This document shows, piece by piece, positions 16,341 to 24,863 of a stretch of DNA of 27,263 nucleotides. Source of the stretch: VGEM01 sp033764265. Its GTDB lineage: Bacteria; Pseudomonadota; Alphaproteobacteria; Rhodospirillales; Rhodospirillaceae. The stretch's first letter is position 1, and each line of letters starts with the position of its first letter. The position numbers and the translations under genes were made by a program. The DNA lies in NCBI GenBank assembly GCA_033764265.1, contig JANRJB010000039.1:1-27263 (forward strand), given 5' to 3'. The notes under the pieces are model-generated. The model saw only the letters and a program-made list of their open reading frames with translations, did not search any database and had not been told where the DNA came from.

Positions 16341-17714
16341 CTACTCGAAGTAGTTCATGCCTTCGGGCTGGCCGGCCACCGTGTACGACGCGTACGTCTT
16401 GTCGTCGACCTTGTAGTACACGGCGCAGCTTTCCCGGCCGTCGCGCAAGGTGGTCCAAGACGTGCAGATCGCGTTGCCTTTCAGCGTCCAGGTGCCGACC
16501 GCCTCGCCCGAACTCCAGGTCACTTTGGCGCTGCCGTCCTTGTTGAAGGCCGAGGTGCACTTGTCGCACGGCTTGCCGCCGAAGCCGGTCCACTTGTTTT
16601 TCGCGCCCGACGATAGCAGCGATTCCATTTCGGCCTTGGTCAGCGGCGTCGCGCCCTGTTCGAAGAACTCGGTCCACAGGCCCGAGCCGCCCGGAGCGGC
16701 GACCGCGAAGCCCTTCACCAGCCCATAGGGCGCGAGCGTATACACCTGCATCGGCGCCGGCATCGCCACGCCCGAGGCCTTGACCTTCTGATACAGCGCA
16801 TCCACGTCGGCCATCGGCAGGCGCACGCCGACGATGCCGAGGTTGGGCGGCCGGGCGCGGCTGCTGTAATCGGCGCCGGTGGCATTGATGAACTGGCGCA
16901 CGCCCAGAAGCTGCTCGCCGCCCTTGCGCGGATAGGCGCCGCCCTGCTTGCTGTCGTCCAGGCCCTTGGAATTGTGCGGCAGCCGGTAGTCATTGGGGCC
17001 GATCGGCTTGTCGGCGACGCGCGTGCGGATCTCGCGGGCGGTCAACCCCACCGTCTTTGTCCAGAACGCGGTCCAGGCCTCGATATCGGTGACGATCTGG
17101 TAGCCGGTTTCGATGTGCGTGGCGCCCTCGAACAGCGGCCAGCCCTGCAGCGGCGGGGATTGGCGCTCCTGGAACGACAGCACCACGTCGTCGTCGCCGA
17201 ACATCATCACGCTCTTGCCCTTGGCCCCGGTCGGATAGACGTAGGATTCGGGGTCGGCGAATTGGTGCCAGCCCAGCGCGCGCAAGCCTCTCATCGTGCC
17301 GTCGAGGTCTTTCACCAACACGTTGAAGTTCAGCATGCCGCCGATGTCGAACCAACTGGCGTGCGGACGGGCCAGCACGCGCTCGACGCCATCGACCTGG
17401 ACCAGGCGCACGAAGCCATACGCCGAAGCCGCATTGCCAACCACGAGTTCGCGGCCCACGGTCTTGGGCGCGAGCCCCCACATCACCGCGATGGACTGAT
17501 CGAGCGCGCCCTCGTGCTTGACCTTCCACCTCAGCACATCGGTGTAGGCGCGCCGGGCCTGCGCCAGATCCGACACGCCGATCACGAACTCCTGCATCAT
17601 CGTTTCTGCGCCCGGGTCGAGCTTGACGGGCGCGGGCGCCTGGGCGAGCGCCGTCAGACTGCCGACAACGACGAGAAAAGCCGCCGCCAATGCCCGATTG
17701 ACGAAATGGCCCAT
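16341..17714 (-). CDS. Exported double-VOC (glyoxalase-fold) protein with C-terminal cysteine-containing domain
   Basis: A 457-residue protein with a signal peptide (cleavage near residue 25, TALAQA) and a strong GGGGAGGG ribosome site. Two VOC-type halves follow: about 40-185 (MQEFVIGVSDLAQARRAYTDVL...) and about 198-352 (IETGYQIVTDIEAWTAFWTKTVG..., ending LWTEFFEQ). The C-terminal part (about 358-457) is a separate small domain with cysteines 383, 386, 417 and 430 and a GTWTLKGNAICTSW core, resembling DUF995-like exported domains. VOC proteins are usually cytoplasmic metal enzymes or binding proteins, so secretion of a fused form is unusual. Metal ligands were not confirmed, so catalysis is uncertain. 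It converges on the nitrilase-like gene with 7 bases between stops. Confidence 0.8.
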   Translation of the reverse strand: MGHFVNRALAAAFLVVVGSLTALAQAPAPVKLDPGAETMMQEFVIGVSDLAQARRAYTDVLRWKVKHEGALDQSIAVMWGLAPKTVGRELVVGNAASAYGFVRLVQVDGVERVLARPHASWFDIGGMLNFNVLVKDLDGTMRGLRALGWHQFADPESYVYPTGAKGKSVMMFGDDDVVLSFQERQSPPLQGWPLFEGATHIETGYQIVTDIEAWTAFWTKTVGLTAREIRTRVADKPIGPNDYRLPHNSKGLDDSKQGGAYPRKGGEQLLGVRQFINATGADYSSRARPPNLGIVGVRLPMADVDALYQKVKASGVAMPAPMQVYTLAPYGLVKGFAVAAPGGSGLWTEFFEQGATPLTKAEMESLLSSGAKNKWTGFGGKPCDKCTSAFNKDGSAKVTWSSGEAVGTWTLKGNAICTSWTTLRDGRESCAVYYKVDDKTYASYTVAGQPEGMNYFE

Positions 17715-17766
17715 TGCGCCCTCCCCTTGGTCGTGGTGGGGATAATTTAGTTCGGAAAACGGTCGG

Positions 17767-17790
17767 GCAGGAAACGTTTTTCCAACCTGC
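17767..17790. repeat. Imperfect inverted repeat between phoD-like gene and VOC gene
   Basis: GCAGG at 17767-17771 and CCTGC at 17786-17790 flank a nested GGAAA/TTTCC pair (17770-17774 and 17779-17783); the two pairings share bases and compete. It lies downstream of the phosphatase gene and about 55 bases upstream of the VOC start, so it could be a weak terminator of the former or an operator of the latter. There is no T-tract on the minus strand. Confidence 0.3.
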
Positions 17791-17841
17791 GCCGAAATGG
17801 AAGAATTTCAACGCGTTGGGCGTGGCTTGGAGCGTCGCGCC

Positions 17842-18969
17842 TTATCCCGGCGCGAGGTCGGCAAGCGCCAGAGTCTGGCGCAACCTGACCGACCCCTTGG
17901 TATCGCGGATGGACAGCTCAAGCGTGCGGTTGGCCCAGTCGATTGCGATCATGCCGAAATTCGGCTCGCGCACGGCCGGGCCGACGCGCCGCGCGTTCGG
18001 CGGCAGCACCGGCCAGACCTCGGTCAATCCGCTCGACGTGATGTCCCACAGCGGATAGGGCACGTTGTCGTCGAGCCGTGAGATTTCCGCGTAGTGGGTG
18101 TCGCCGCTCAGGAACACGACGCCGCCGGCGCGGGTGGTGCGAACCAGGTCGATCAGCCGCTGATGGTCACGGGCGAAGTTGATCCAGGCTTCCCAACCCG
18201 GAAAATCGGCCAGCACCTGGAGACTGGAGGCGAACAGGCGGACGTCCGCGGGCACAAGGAATTGCTGCTCGAGCCACGCCCATTGCGCGGCGTCGAGTTG
18301 AGATGCGGACGGATCGGGATTGCGCGCATAGGGTCCCGGCACCGGCCGGCCGGCGGCGTCAAGTTCCTTTGCCCAGGTTTCGTAGTCCTTGCCGCCGAGA
18401 TCGAGCGTGCGCAGCGGCGCGCGGTGCGTGCGCAGGTCGGGCAGAATCAGCTGCACGCGCCGGCCCGGCGGGCCGAACAGGTACGATCCGTGGCATCCCG
18501 CGCGTGCCCAGCGCGCCGATGTCTCCGGTTCGCCGAAAAACTCCAGGAAAATGCGCTTTGACTCCTGGGCCATCGGATACTCGGACCCGGCATCGTCCTC
18601 GCCGTAGTCGTGATCGTCCCAGATGGCGGCGATCGGCGTAGTGTCGCGCAGCCGCTTGAACCCGGGCTTGGCCGCCAGTTGCGCGTACTTGGCGCGAAGG
18701 ACGCTCATGTCGCGCGTGTCGCCGTAGATGTTGTCGCCCAGGAACACGAACAGGTCGGGCCGGGCGGCGAGCACCGCATCCCAGATCGGCTGTTCCTTGT
18801 CCTGGTCGGCGCACGACCCGAAGGCGATGCGGGTCAGCGTACGGTCCTGGGCCGGGTGCGGGTCGGCCGCGCCCGCTTGCGCGCGGGCATCGCCCGCCAC
18901 GACGGTGGCGGCGATCGTCGTCCCGACGCCGAGCGCGCCGCGTCGCGGAATCACCGGCGCCGCCACCAT
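17842..18969 (-). CDS. PhoD-like metallophosphatase (alkaline phosphatase D family), Tat-exported
   Basis: A 375-residue protein. The Tat signal has PRRGALG at 8-14 and a hydrophobic stretch ending in DARAQA. Metal-binding motifs of the PhoD family are in order: FGSCADQ at 50-56, GDNIYGD at 78-84, WDDHDYG at 117-123, PDLRTHR at 177-183 and LSGDTHYAE at 287-295. PhoD enzymes are periplasmic or secreted calcium/iron phosphodiesterases-phosphomonoesterases that release phosphate from organic esters. The protein is somewhat shorter than Bacillus PhoD because the N-terminal immunoglobulin-like domain is missing, as in many proteobacterial forms. It begins 9 bases after the TonB receptor's stop with AAGGG upstream, so the two are co-transcribed, pointing to phosphate-ester uptake and breakdown. 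Confidence 0.9.
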   Translation of the reverse strand: MVAAPVIPRRGALGVGTTIAATVVAGDARAQAGAADPHPAQDRTLTRIAFGSCADQDKEQPIWDAVLAARPDLFVFLGDNIYGDTRDMSVLRAKYAQLAAKPGFKRLRDTTPIAAIWDDHDYGEDDAGSEYPMAQESKRIFLEFFGEPETSARWARAGCHGSYLFGPPGRRVQLILPDLRTHRAPLRTLDLGGKDYETWAKELDAAGRPVPGPYARNPDPSASQLDAAQWAWLEQQFLVPADVRLFASSLQVLADFPGWEAWINFARDHQRLIDLVRTTRAGGVVFLSGDTHYAEISRLDDNVPYPLWDITSSGLTEVWPVLPPNARRVGPAVREPNFGMIAIDWANRTLELSIRDTKGSVRLRQTLALADLAPG

Positions 18970-18978
18970 GGTGCGCCC

Positions 18979-21222
18979 TTAGAATTGCGCCCGGACCGTC
19001 AGGAACGCCTGGAACGGCGCGCCGGCCTGGAGCGTCTGGAAGGTGCCGGCGGGGTCGGTGTTGCCGAACCCGTTGGAGCCGATGGTGGACACGTACTCTT
19101 CATCCAGCACGTTGGTGAAGTTGGCCTGAATTTCCAAGCCCTCGGCGAAACCCGCGTTGGCGCCGAAGCGGTAGCCGAGCGTGACGTCGACCAGGGTGTA
19201 GGAGTCGACGCTGGCGTCGTTCAGGTAAGTGTAGAACCGCTTGCCGGTATGAGAAACTCCCAGCTTGCCGAACAGCGTGTCATCGTCGTAGCCCAACTCG
19301 CCCTTCAACAGGTGCTTGGGCGCGTCGACCACGCGCTTGCCTTCGGTCGGCGTCGAACGACCGGCGCCATCGACGGTGTCGTCGTCGTACTGCGCGTCGT
19401 TGTAGGCGTAGGACCCGAACAGCGAGAAGGTGTCGGTCACGTTCCAGGTGCCGCCCAGCTCCACACCCTTGGAGCTCACCGAGCCGACATTCGACAGCGC
19501 GTTGGGCGCGCCGATGATGCCGGGGCCCTGCGATACCACCAGCAGGCGGTTCTTGAAGTCGACGGTGTACACGGCAAGCACGCCATTGAACGCGTCATAG
19601 TTGGCACGCACACCGGCCTCAAGCGTGCGCGAGCGCTCGGGCTGCAGCGTGTTGCGAATGGCGTCAAAGCCGGCCTGCGTGGTCGAGAACGGTGCCGCGC
19701 CGGTGGCCGCCGAGATGAACGCGCGCATGTTTTCGGTGTACGAGGCGAACGCCTGAAGGTCCCACGGCGCGCGGAATGTCAGGCCAACCTGCGGCAGGAA
19801 GTGATCCTTGGCCTTGATCGTACCGGCGATGGTGCCGACCACCGGCGTGGCGGTGTTGGTCACGCGCAGCGACTTGAAGCCGAAGTTGAACGCCGTGAAA
19901 TCATCGTAGGTGTAGGTGTCCTGGATGTGGAATTGGCGGGTCTTGGTCTCGAACTCGAATTCAAACTGGGTGCGGAACGGGTTCGACTGGAAGTTGCGCA
20001 CCGACCGCTCGGGCGACACCGTACCCATTTGGTAAAAGCGCCGCGCCTGGTCGAAATCGTTGTCCTCGAACCAGAAGCCGACATTGAAGTCGTGGCTTTC
20101 CCACGCATAGGTGGCTGACGCCAGCGCGCCGATGCGATTGATTTCGTACTCGGTGGTGCGGAACGACACCGGGCTACCGTTGGGCGACGGCACGTAAGGC
20201 GTGATCCAGCTGCCCTGGCCCTTGTTGTCGTGGCCGTAGACCTTGGCCGAGATTTCGACGTTGTCCGAGACCGGACCATCGAACGAGATGTAGCCCAGCT
20301 TGTCCTTGCGCAGTCCCGAGGCATCGAAATAGGCGTCGTCGATGGTCGCGAACGGTGCCGGCAGCGATTGCCCGGCCTGAAAGCGCCGCGCCAGATTGAG
20401 CGCCGTGGCGTAGTCGGGGAACAGGTTGTCCCAGTCGTAGCCCAGCCGGTTGATCATCTCGAGCGATAGGTCCTGGTAATCCTGCTCGCGGCGGTCGGAG
20501 TAGTTGAAGTAGGCCGACAACTCGGCCTCGCCGAACGGCTGCACGATCTTGCCGTTGAGGTGGTGGTACTTGTGCTTGCCGTCGCCTTTCCACTTGTCGA
20601 CGTTGGAATAGCCGTAGCTCAACATCGCGCGCGGGCCGTCGGTGCCCAGTTCGCCGGTCTCGATGCGCACGAACGGGCGCAGCGTGTTTTCGGTGCCGCC
20701 GGTGAACTGCGTGAACACCCCGAAATCCTGGGACGGATCGCGGGTCGCGAATTTGAGCGTACCGCCCAGATTGCTGGTGGACGCGGTATCGAGCGCGCCC
20801 GAGCCTTGCGCGATCTCGATGTTGCCGATGTTCTCGGCCGACACGGCGCGGCTGATGTGCAGGCCGTTGTGGTTGCCGTACGACATGTCGCCCAGCGGCA
20901 CGCCGTCGAGCGTGAAGCCCAACTGGTTCTGGTTGAAGCCGCGGATCGAGATGCGCACCGCCCATTCGTAGGCGCCGAACGGATCGGCGGCCTGGTAGTT
21001 CACGCCGGGCAGCTTCTGGATGATCTGCAACGGGCTGGTGCCGGGCGCGACCTTTTCGATCTCCTGCGCGCCGACCGACTGCACCTGCCGCGTTTGGCCC
21101 TGGCCATACACCACGATCTCTTCGGCCGCGGCGGCGGTCTGCTGGTTGGACTGCGCGAACGCCTGCGACGCGGCGGCGACCAGCACCACCGCGGTGCCGG
21201 CCAGAAGACGAGCCTTTGACAT
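18979..21222 (-). CDS. TonB-dependent outer-membrane receptor
   Basis: A 747-residue receptor from the ATG at 21222, chosen over a GTG five codons upstream because GAGGG precedes it and the signal peptide (MSKARLLAGTAVVLVAAASQAFA) then starts correctly. The probable TonB box is EEIVVYG at about 34-40. The plug domain follows, with LQIIQKLPGVN, ISIRGFNQNQLGFTLDGVPLGD and NLGGTLKFATRDP, then a 22-strand barrel ending in FQAFLTVRAQF with a terminal phenylalanine. These proteins import scarce ligands across the outer membrane using TonB/ExbBD energy. Operon linkage with a PhoD-like phosphatase suggests an organophosphate ligand rather than a siderophore, but this is inference. No N-terminal signalling extension is present, so a FecR/sigma-type regulatory link is not supported. 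Confidence 0.93.
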   Translation of the reverse strand: MSKARLLAGTAVVLVAAASQAFAQSNQQTAAAAEEIVVYGQGQTRQVQSVGAQEIEKVAPGTSPLQIIQKLPGVNYQAADPFGAYEWAVRISIRGFNQNQLGFTLDGVPLGDMSYGNHNGLHISRAVSAENIGNIEIAQGSGALDTASTSNLGGTLKFATRDPSQDFGVFTQFTGGTENTLRPFVRIETGELGTDGPRAMLSYGYSNVDKWKGDGKHKYHHLNGKIVQPFGEAELSAYFNYSDRREQDYQDLSLEMINRLGYDWDNLFPDYATALNLARRFQAGQSLPAPFATIDDAYFDASGLRKDKLGYISFDGPVSDNVEISAKVYGHDNKGQGSWITPYVPSPNGSPVSFRTTEYEINRIGALASATYAWESHDFNVGFWFEDNDFDQARRFYQMGTVSPERSVRNFQSNPFRTQFEFEFETKTRQFHIQDTYTYDDFTAFNFGFKSLRVTNTATPVVGTIAGTIKAKDHFLPQVGLTFRAPWDLQAFASYTENMRAFISAATGAAPFSTTQAGFDAIRNTLQPERSRTLEAGVRANYDAFNGVLAVYTVDFKNRLLVVSQGPGIIGAPNALSNVGSVSSKGVELGGTWNVTDTFSLFGSYAYNDAQYDDDTVDGAGRSTPTEGKRVVDAPKHLLKGELGYDDDTLFGKLGVSHTGKRFYTYLNDASVDSYTLVDVTLGYRFGANAGFAEGLEIQANFTNVLDEEYVSTIGSNGFGNTDPAGTFQTLQAGAPFQAFLTVRAQF

Positions 21223-21313
21223 GAAACCCTCACACACCAGGCCGGCGGCGCCCGTTGCGCCGCGCGGTGTGGCAGGGGTTTAGAGCAAGCCCGTGTCAGT
21301 CCTGTTGCGCGGC

Positions 21314-21328
21314 CGTGAAAATTTCACG
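21314..21328. promoter_or_regulatory. Near-perfect palindrome upstream of TonB receptor
   Basis: CGTGAAA and TTTCACG, separated by one A, form a 15-base inverted repeat about 92 bases upstream of the receptor's ATG. Its A/T-rich core stands out in GC-rich DNA. The size and symmetry fit a dimeric regulator's operator. It is also just downstream of the preceding gene's stop, but it is too short and A/T-rich for a strong terminator. Confidence 0.4.
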
Positions 21329-21339
21329 ACTGCTGGCCG

Positions 21340-21930
21340 TCAGCGGGGGCAGTCGGATGCCGTCGCGCCGTCGGCGACCGAGAGCTTGTAACTTCCCCCC
21401 AGGCTTTGTGCGGTGAAGATCGCCGTGTCGGGCGTGAAGCCTTCGGGGCGGGCGAGCGCGCGCAGATCGCCCCAGAAGGTATAGAACAGCTGGTGATCGA
21501 CGACGCGCCCGCCGTCGACCAACACGATCAGCTGATACCGGTCGTCCGACGCCAGTTGCGCGGCCGCGGCGGCGCGGACGTCGTCACTCCATGCTGCCGC
21601 AGCGATGACCGGCACATCGGCCAGCGGCGTATCGTGCATGACGATCACGGCGCGTTCCCACGGCCGGTCAATCACATTGGCCAGACAGATGAGCGGATTG
21701 TCGACCGCGGCGCGCGGCGTGGCCTGACGCGTGTCTTCCGGCAAGGGCGGATTGGGGTCGGCGGCGGCGCGCGCGGCGATCTCGGCGGCGAACGCCCGCA
21801 ACCACGGCTCCGGCAGGGTGAACAGGTACATCGCCAGCACGACGGCGATGCCGAGCGCAAACACGATCACGGCCAGCCGGCCGGTGCGACGGCCCGGTCG
21901 GGGCGCCGCGTCCGCGGCAGGGGCGTTCAC
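21340..21930 (-). CDS. Uncharacterised single-pass membrane protein overlapping gatB
   Basis: A 196-residue protein of unrecognised family. I chose the GTG at 21930 because it overlaps the gatB stop by four bases (GTGA), a typical coupled junction; an earlier GTG at 21963 would lie inside gatB. A short basic, Pro/Ala-rich N-terminus is followed by one membrane helix (about residues 21-40, LAVIVFALGIAVVLAMYLF) and a periplasmic-looking domain of about 150 residues with two cysteines (near the ICLANV segment and the last few residues). The topology suggests the C-terminal domain faces the periplasm. Linkage to gatB may be only transcriptional; no role in tRNA amidation is implied. Confidence 0.7.
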   Translation of the reverse strand: MNAPAADAAPRPGRRTGRLAVIVFALGIAVVLAMYLFTLPEPWLRAFAAEIAARAAADPNPPLPEDTRQATPRAAVDNPLICLANVIDRPWERAVIVMHDTPLADVPVIAAAAWSDDVRAAAAAQLASDDRYQLIVLVDGGRVVDHQLFYTFWGDLRALARPEGFTPDTAIFTAQSLGGSYKLSVADGATASDCPR

Positions 21931-23387
21931 GACGCCAGTTTCTTTTTCAAGAGGTCCTGGCACAGCGCCGGATTGGCCTTGCCCTGGGTCGCCTTCATCA
22001 CCTGGCCGACGAACCAGCCGATGAGCGCTTCCTTGCCGGCTTTTACCTGCGCCACCTTTTCGGGATTGGCCGCCAGCACCGCGTCGACCGCCTGTTCGAT
22101 CGCGCCGGTATCGGTGATCTGCTTCATGCCGCGCTCGTCGACGATCGCGGCCGGGTCCTTGCCGGTCTCGACCATGATCTCGAACACGTCCTTGGCCAAA
22201 CGGCCGGAGATGGTGTTGTCCTTGATCAGGGTGATGAGCTTGGCGAGGTTGGCCGCCGATACCGGGCTGGCGGCGATTTCGATGTTGCGCGCGTTCAGAA
22301 CGGCAAAGAGATTGTTCGATACCCAGGCGTTGGCCAACTTGGCGTCGCCGCTTTTGACGACGACGTCCTCGAAGAAGGCGGCGTTCTCCTGCTCGCCCAC
22401 CAGCACGCCGGCGTCGTAGGCCGACAGGCCGTAGTCGCGCATGAAGCGCTCTTTCTTGTCGTCGGGCAGTTCGGGCAGCGAGGCCTTGATGGCGTTGACG
22501 TATGCGGCGTCGAACTCCAGCGGCAGCAGGTCGGGGTCGGGGAAATAGCGGTAGTCGTGGGCAAATTCCTTCGACCGCATCGGCCGCGTTTCGCCCTTGT
22601 TAGGGTCGTACAGCCGCGTCTCCTGCCGGATGGTGCCGCCGCCGTCGTAAACCTCGATGTGCCGGCGCGCCTCGTGCTCGATCGCCTGCATGACGAAGCG
22701 CACCGAGTTGACGTTCTTGATCTCGCAGCGCGTGCGCAACTCGTTCGACCCCACCGGACGCACCGAGACGTTGGCGTCGCAGCGCATATTGCCTTCTTCC
22801 ATGTTACCGTCGCAGGTGCCGAGGTAACGCAGGATCGAGCGCAGCTTCTTCAGGTACAGCCCCGCCTCGTCCGGGCTGCGCAGGTCGGGCTTGGAGACGA
22901 TTTCCATCAGCGCAACGCCGGCGCGGTTCAGGTCGATGAACGACTTCGATGGGTGAATGTCGTGGATCGACTTGCCGGCGTCCTGTTCCAGGTGAAGCCG
23001 TTCGATACCGACGCTGCGCGTGCTGCCGTCGGGCATGTCGAGCAGCAGGGTCCCCTCGCCCACGATCGGCTGTTCGTACTGGCTGATCTGGTAGCCCTGC
23101 GGCAGATCGGCGTAGAAATAGTTTTTCCGCGCGAACACGCTGCGGTGATTGATCTTGGCCTTCAGCCCCAGCCCGGTGCGCACCGCTTGGGCGACGCAGT
23201 GTTCGTTCAGCACCGGCAACATGCCGGGCATGCCGGCGTCGATGAAACTGACGTTGGTGTTGGGCTCCGCCCCGAACGACGTGGACGCGCCCGAGAACAG
23301 CTTGGCGTTCGAGATGACCTGGGCGTGGACCTCGAGCCCGATGACCACTTCCCAATCGCCGCTTTCGCCTTTGAGGATGTAACCCAT
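21927..23387 (-). CDS. gatB: Aspartyl/glutamyl-tRNA(Asn/Gln) amidotransferase subunit B
   Basis: The 486-residue GatB binds the misacylated tRNA and carries out the phosphorylation and transamidation of Glu-tRNA(Gln) or Asp-tRNA(Asn). Family hallmarks are GLEVHAQ at 17-23, YFYADLPQGYQISQYEQP at about 90-107, the signature IDLNRAGVALMEIVSKPD at 151-168, and GNMEEGNMRCDANVSVR at 194-210. The C-terminal tail (YqeY-like) is helical. The gene starts 3 bases after the gatA stop. The full GatCAB set is present, so the organism probably makes Gln-tRNA and/or Asn-tRNA by the indirect route. Confidence 0.97.
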   Translation of the reverse strand: MGYILKGESGDWEVVIGLEVHAQVISNAKLFSGASTSFGAEPNTNVSFIDAGMPGMLPVLNEHCVAQAVRTGLGLKAKINHRSVFARKNYFYADLPQGYQISQYEQPIVGEGTLLLDMPDGSTRSVGIERLHLEQDAGKSIHDIHPSKSFIDLNRAGVALMEIVSKPDLRSPDEAGLYLKKLRSILRYLGTCDGNMEEGNMRCDANVSVRPVGSNELRTRCEIKNVNSVRFVMQAIEHEARRHIEVYDGGGTIRQETRLYDPNKGETRPMRSKEFAHDYRYFPDPDLLPLEFDAAYVNAIKASLPELPDDKKERFMRDYGLSAYDAGVLVGEQENAAFFEDVVVKSGDAKLANAWVSNNLFAVLNARNIEIAASPVSAANLAKLITLIKDNTISGRLAKDVFEIMVETGKDPAAIVDERGMKQITDTGAIEQAVDAVLAANPEKVAQVKAGKEALIGWFVGQVMKATQGKANPALCQDLLKKKLAS

Positions 23388-23390
23388 GGC

Positions 23391-24857
23391 TCAGGCTCCC
23401 GCCGGCAGGCCTTTGAAGGCCGCTGCGTCTTCCAGCGCCTGGCAAACGCGGAACAGCGTTTCCTCGTCCCAGCGCTTGGCCAACACCTGCAGGCCGAGCG
23501 GCAGGCCGTGCGCGTTCAGCCCGGCCGGCACCGAGGCGCCGGGAATCCCGGCCAGCGATGCCGGTACCGTGAACACGTCGTTCAGGTACATCGCCACCGG
23601 ATCGTCCTGCTTTTCGTTCAGGCCGAAGGCCGCGGTCGGCGCCGTCGGCGTCAGGATGGCGTCGACCCGCTCGAACGCCGACGCGAAATCCTGCGCGATC
23701 AGCGCGCGCACCTTCTGGGCCTTCAGGTAATACGCATCGTAGTAGCCGGCCGACAGCACGTAGGTGCCAATCAGGATGCGGCGTTTGACCTCGGCGCCGA
23801 AGCCGGCGGCGCGGGTCTTGGCGTACATGTCGTCGAGCGATGTCCCGGGCACGCGCAGGCCGAAACGAACCCCATCATAGCGCGCCAGGTTCGACGACGC
23901 CTCCGCCGGCGCGACGATATAATAAGTGGGCAGCGCGTACTTGGTGTGCGGCAGGGAAATCTCGACCATCTCGGCGCCGGCCGCCTTCAGCCACGCCGCG
24001 CCTTTGTCCCACAGACCCGCGACCTCGGCGTTGAGGCCGTCGGGGCGGTATTCCTTCGGCACGCCGATCTTCAAGCCCTTGACGCCCTTGGCCAGGGCCG
24101 CTTCCACGTCCGGCATGGACATCGGCGCCGAGGTCGAATCCTTCGGATCGTGCCCGGCCATGGCCTTCAGCATGATGGCGGCATCGCGCACGGTCCGCGT
24201 CATCGGCCCGGCCTGATCGAGGGAACTGGCGAAGGCGACGATGCCCCACCGCGAACACCGCCCATAAGTCGGTTTGACCCCGACGATGCCGCAGAACGCC
24301 GCTGGCTGGCGGATCGAGCCGCCGGTGTCGGTGCCGGTCGCACCCATCGCCAGATGCGCCGCGACCGCCGCGCCCGAACCGCCGGACGAACCGCCCGGCA
24401 CCAGGTCGGCGTTTGCCGCGCCGCGCCAGGGGTTCTTCACCGGGCCGTGGGCGCTGGTCAGGTTCGACGAACCCATGGCGAATTCGTCCAGGTTCAGCTT
24501 GCCCAGCATCACCGCACCGGCATCGCGCAGTTTGTGCGTAACGGTGCTTTCGTAAGCCGGGGTGAAGCCGCCCAGGATGCGCGAACCGGCGGTCGTGGCC
24601 ACGCCCTCGGTGCAGAACAGGTCCTTGATGCCGAGCGGGATGCCTTCGAGCGCGCCGGCCGCGCCGGTCTTGAGGCGGTAGTCGGATTCCTTGGCGCGTT
24701 CGCGCGCCACGTCGGCCGCCACGGTAATGAACGCATTCAGCCCGCGCTTGGCGTCGATCGCGGCCAGGTGCGCCTCGGCAAGCTCGAGCGCGGTGAAGTC
24801 CTTCTTGCGCAGATGATCGCGCGCCTGGGCGATGGTGAAGCGGGTCAGATCAGTCAT
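23391..24857 (-). CDS. gatA: Aspartyl/glutamyl-tRNA(Asn/Gln) amidotransferase subunit A
   Basis: The 488-residue glutaminase subunit, a member of the amidase signature family. It frees ammonia from glutamine and channels it to GatB. The Ser-cisSer-Lys triad is Lys78 (GIPLGIKDLF), Ser157 in PGGSSGGSGAA, and Ser181 in GTDTGGSIRQPA. The length is normal for the family. The ATG lies 6 bases after the gatC stop, and gatB follows after 3 bases, so the three form one coupled operon. No anomaly was seen. Confidence 0.97.
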   Translation of the reverse strand: MTDLTRFTIAQARDHLRKKDFTALELAEAHLAAIDAKRGLNAFITVAADVARERAKESDYRLKTGAAGALEGIPLGIKDLFCTEGVATTAGSRILGGFTPAYESTVTHKLRDAGAVMLGKLNLDEFAMGSSNLTSAHGPVKNPWRGAANADLVPGGSSGGSGAAVAAHLAMGATGTDTGGSIRQPAAFCGIVGVKPTYGRCSRWGIVAFASSLDQAGPMTRTVRDAAIMLKAMAGHDPKDSTSAPMSMPDVEAALAKGVKGLKIGVPKEYRPDGLNAEVAGLWDKGAAWLKAAGAEMVEISLPHTKYALPTYYIVAPAEASSNLARYDGVRFGLRVPGTSLDDMYAKTRAAGFGAEVKRRILIGTYVLSAGYYDAYYLKAQKVRALIAQDFASAFERVDAILTPTAPTAAFGLNEKQDDPVAMYLNDVFTVPASLAGIPGASVPAGLNAHGLPLGLQVLAKRWDEETLFRVCQALEDAAAFKGLPAGA

Positions 24858-24863
24858 GGCCGG

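Noticed and set aside
16330..16345. Terminator between the nitrilase-like and VOC genes
   Set aside because: Seven bases separate the stops and no hairpin with a T-tract was seen.
18610..20118. A 502-codon plus-strand open frame
   Set aside because: It is antisense to the phosphatase and TonB receptor genes, which have clear motifs, and its own product has a shadow-type composition.
21290..21312. Possible Pho box (TGTCA-like direct repeats) upstream of the TonB receptor
   Set aside because: Only one half matches the consensus, and spacing and orientation relative to the receptor gene do not fit.
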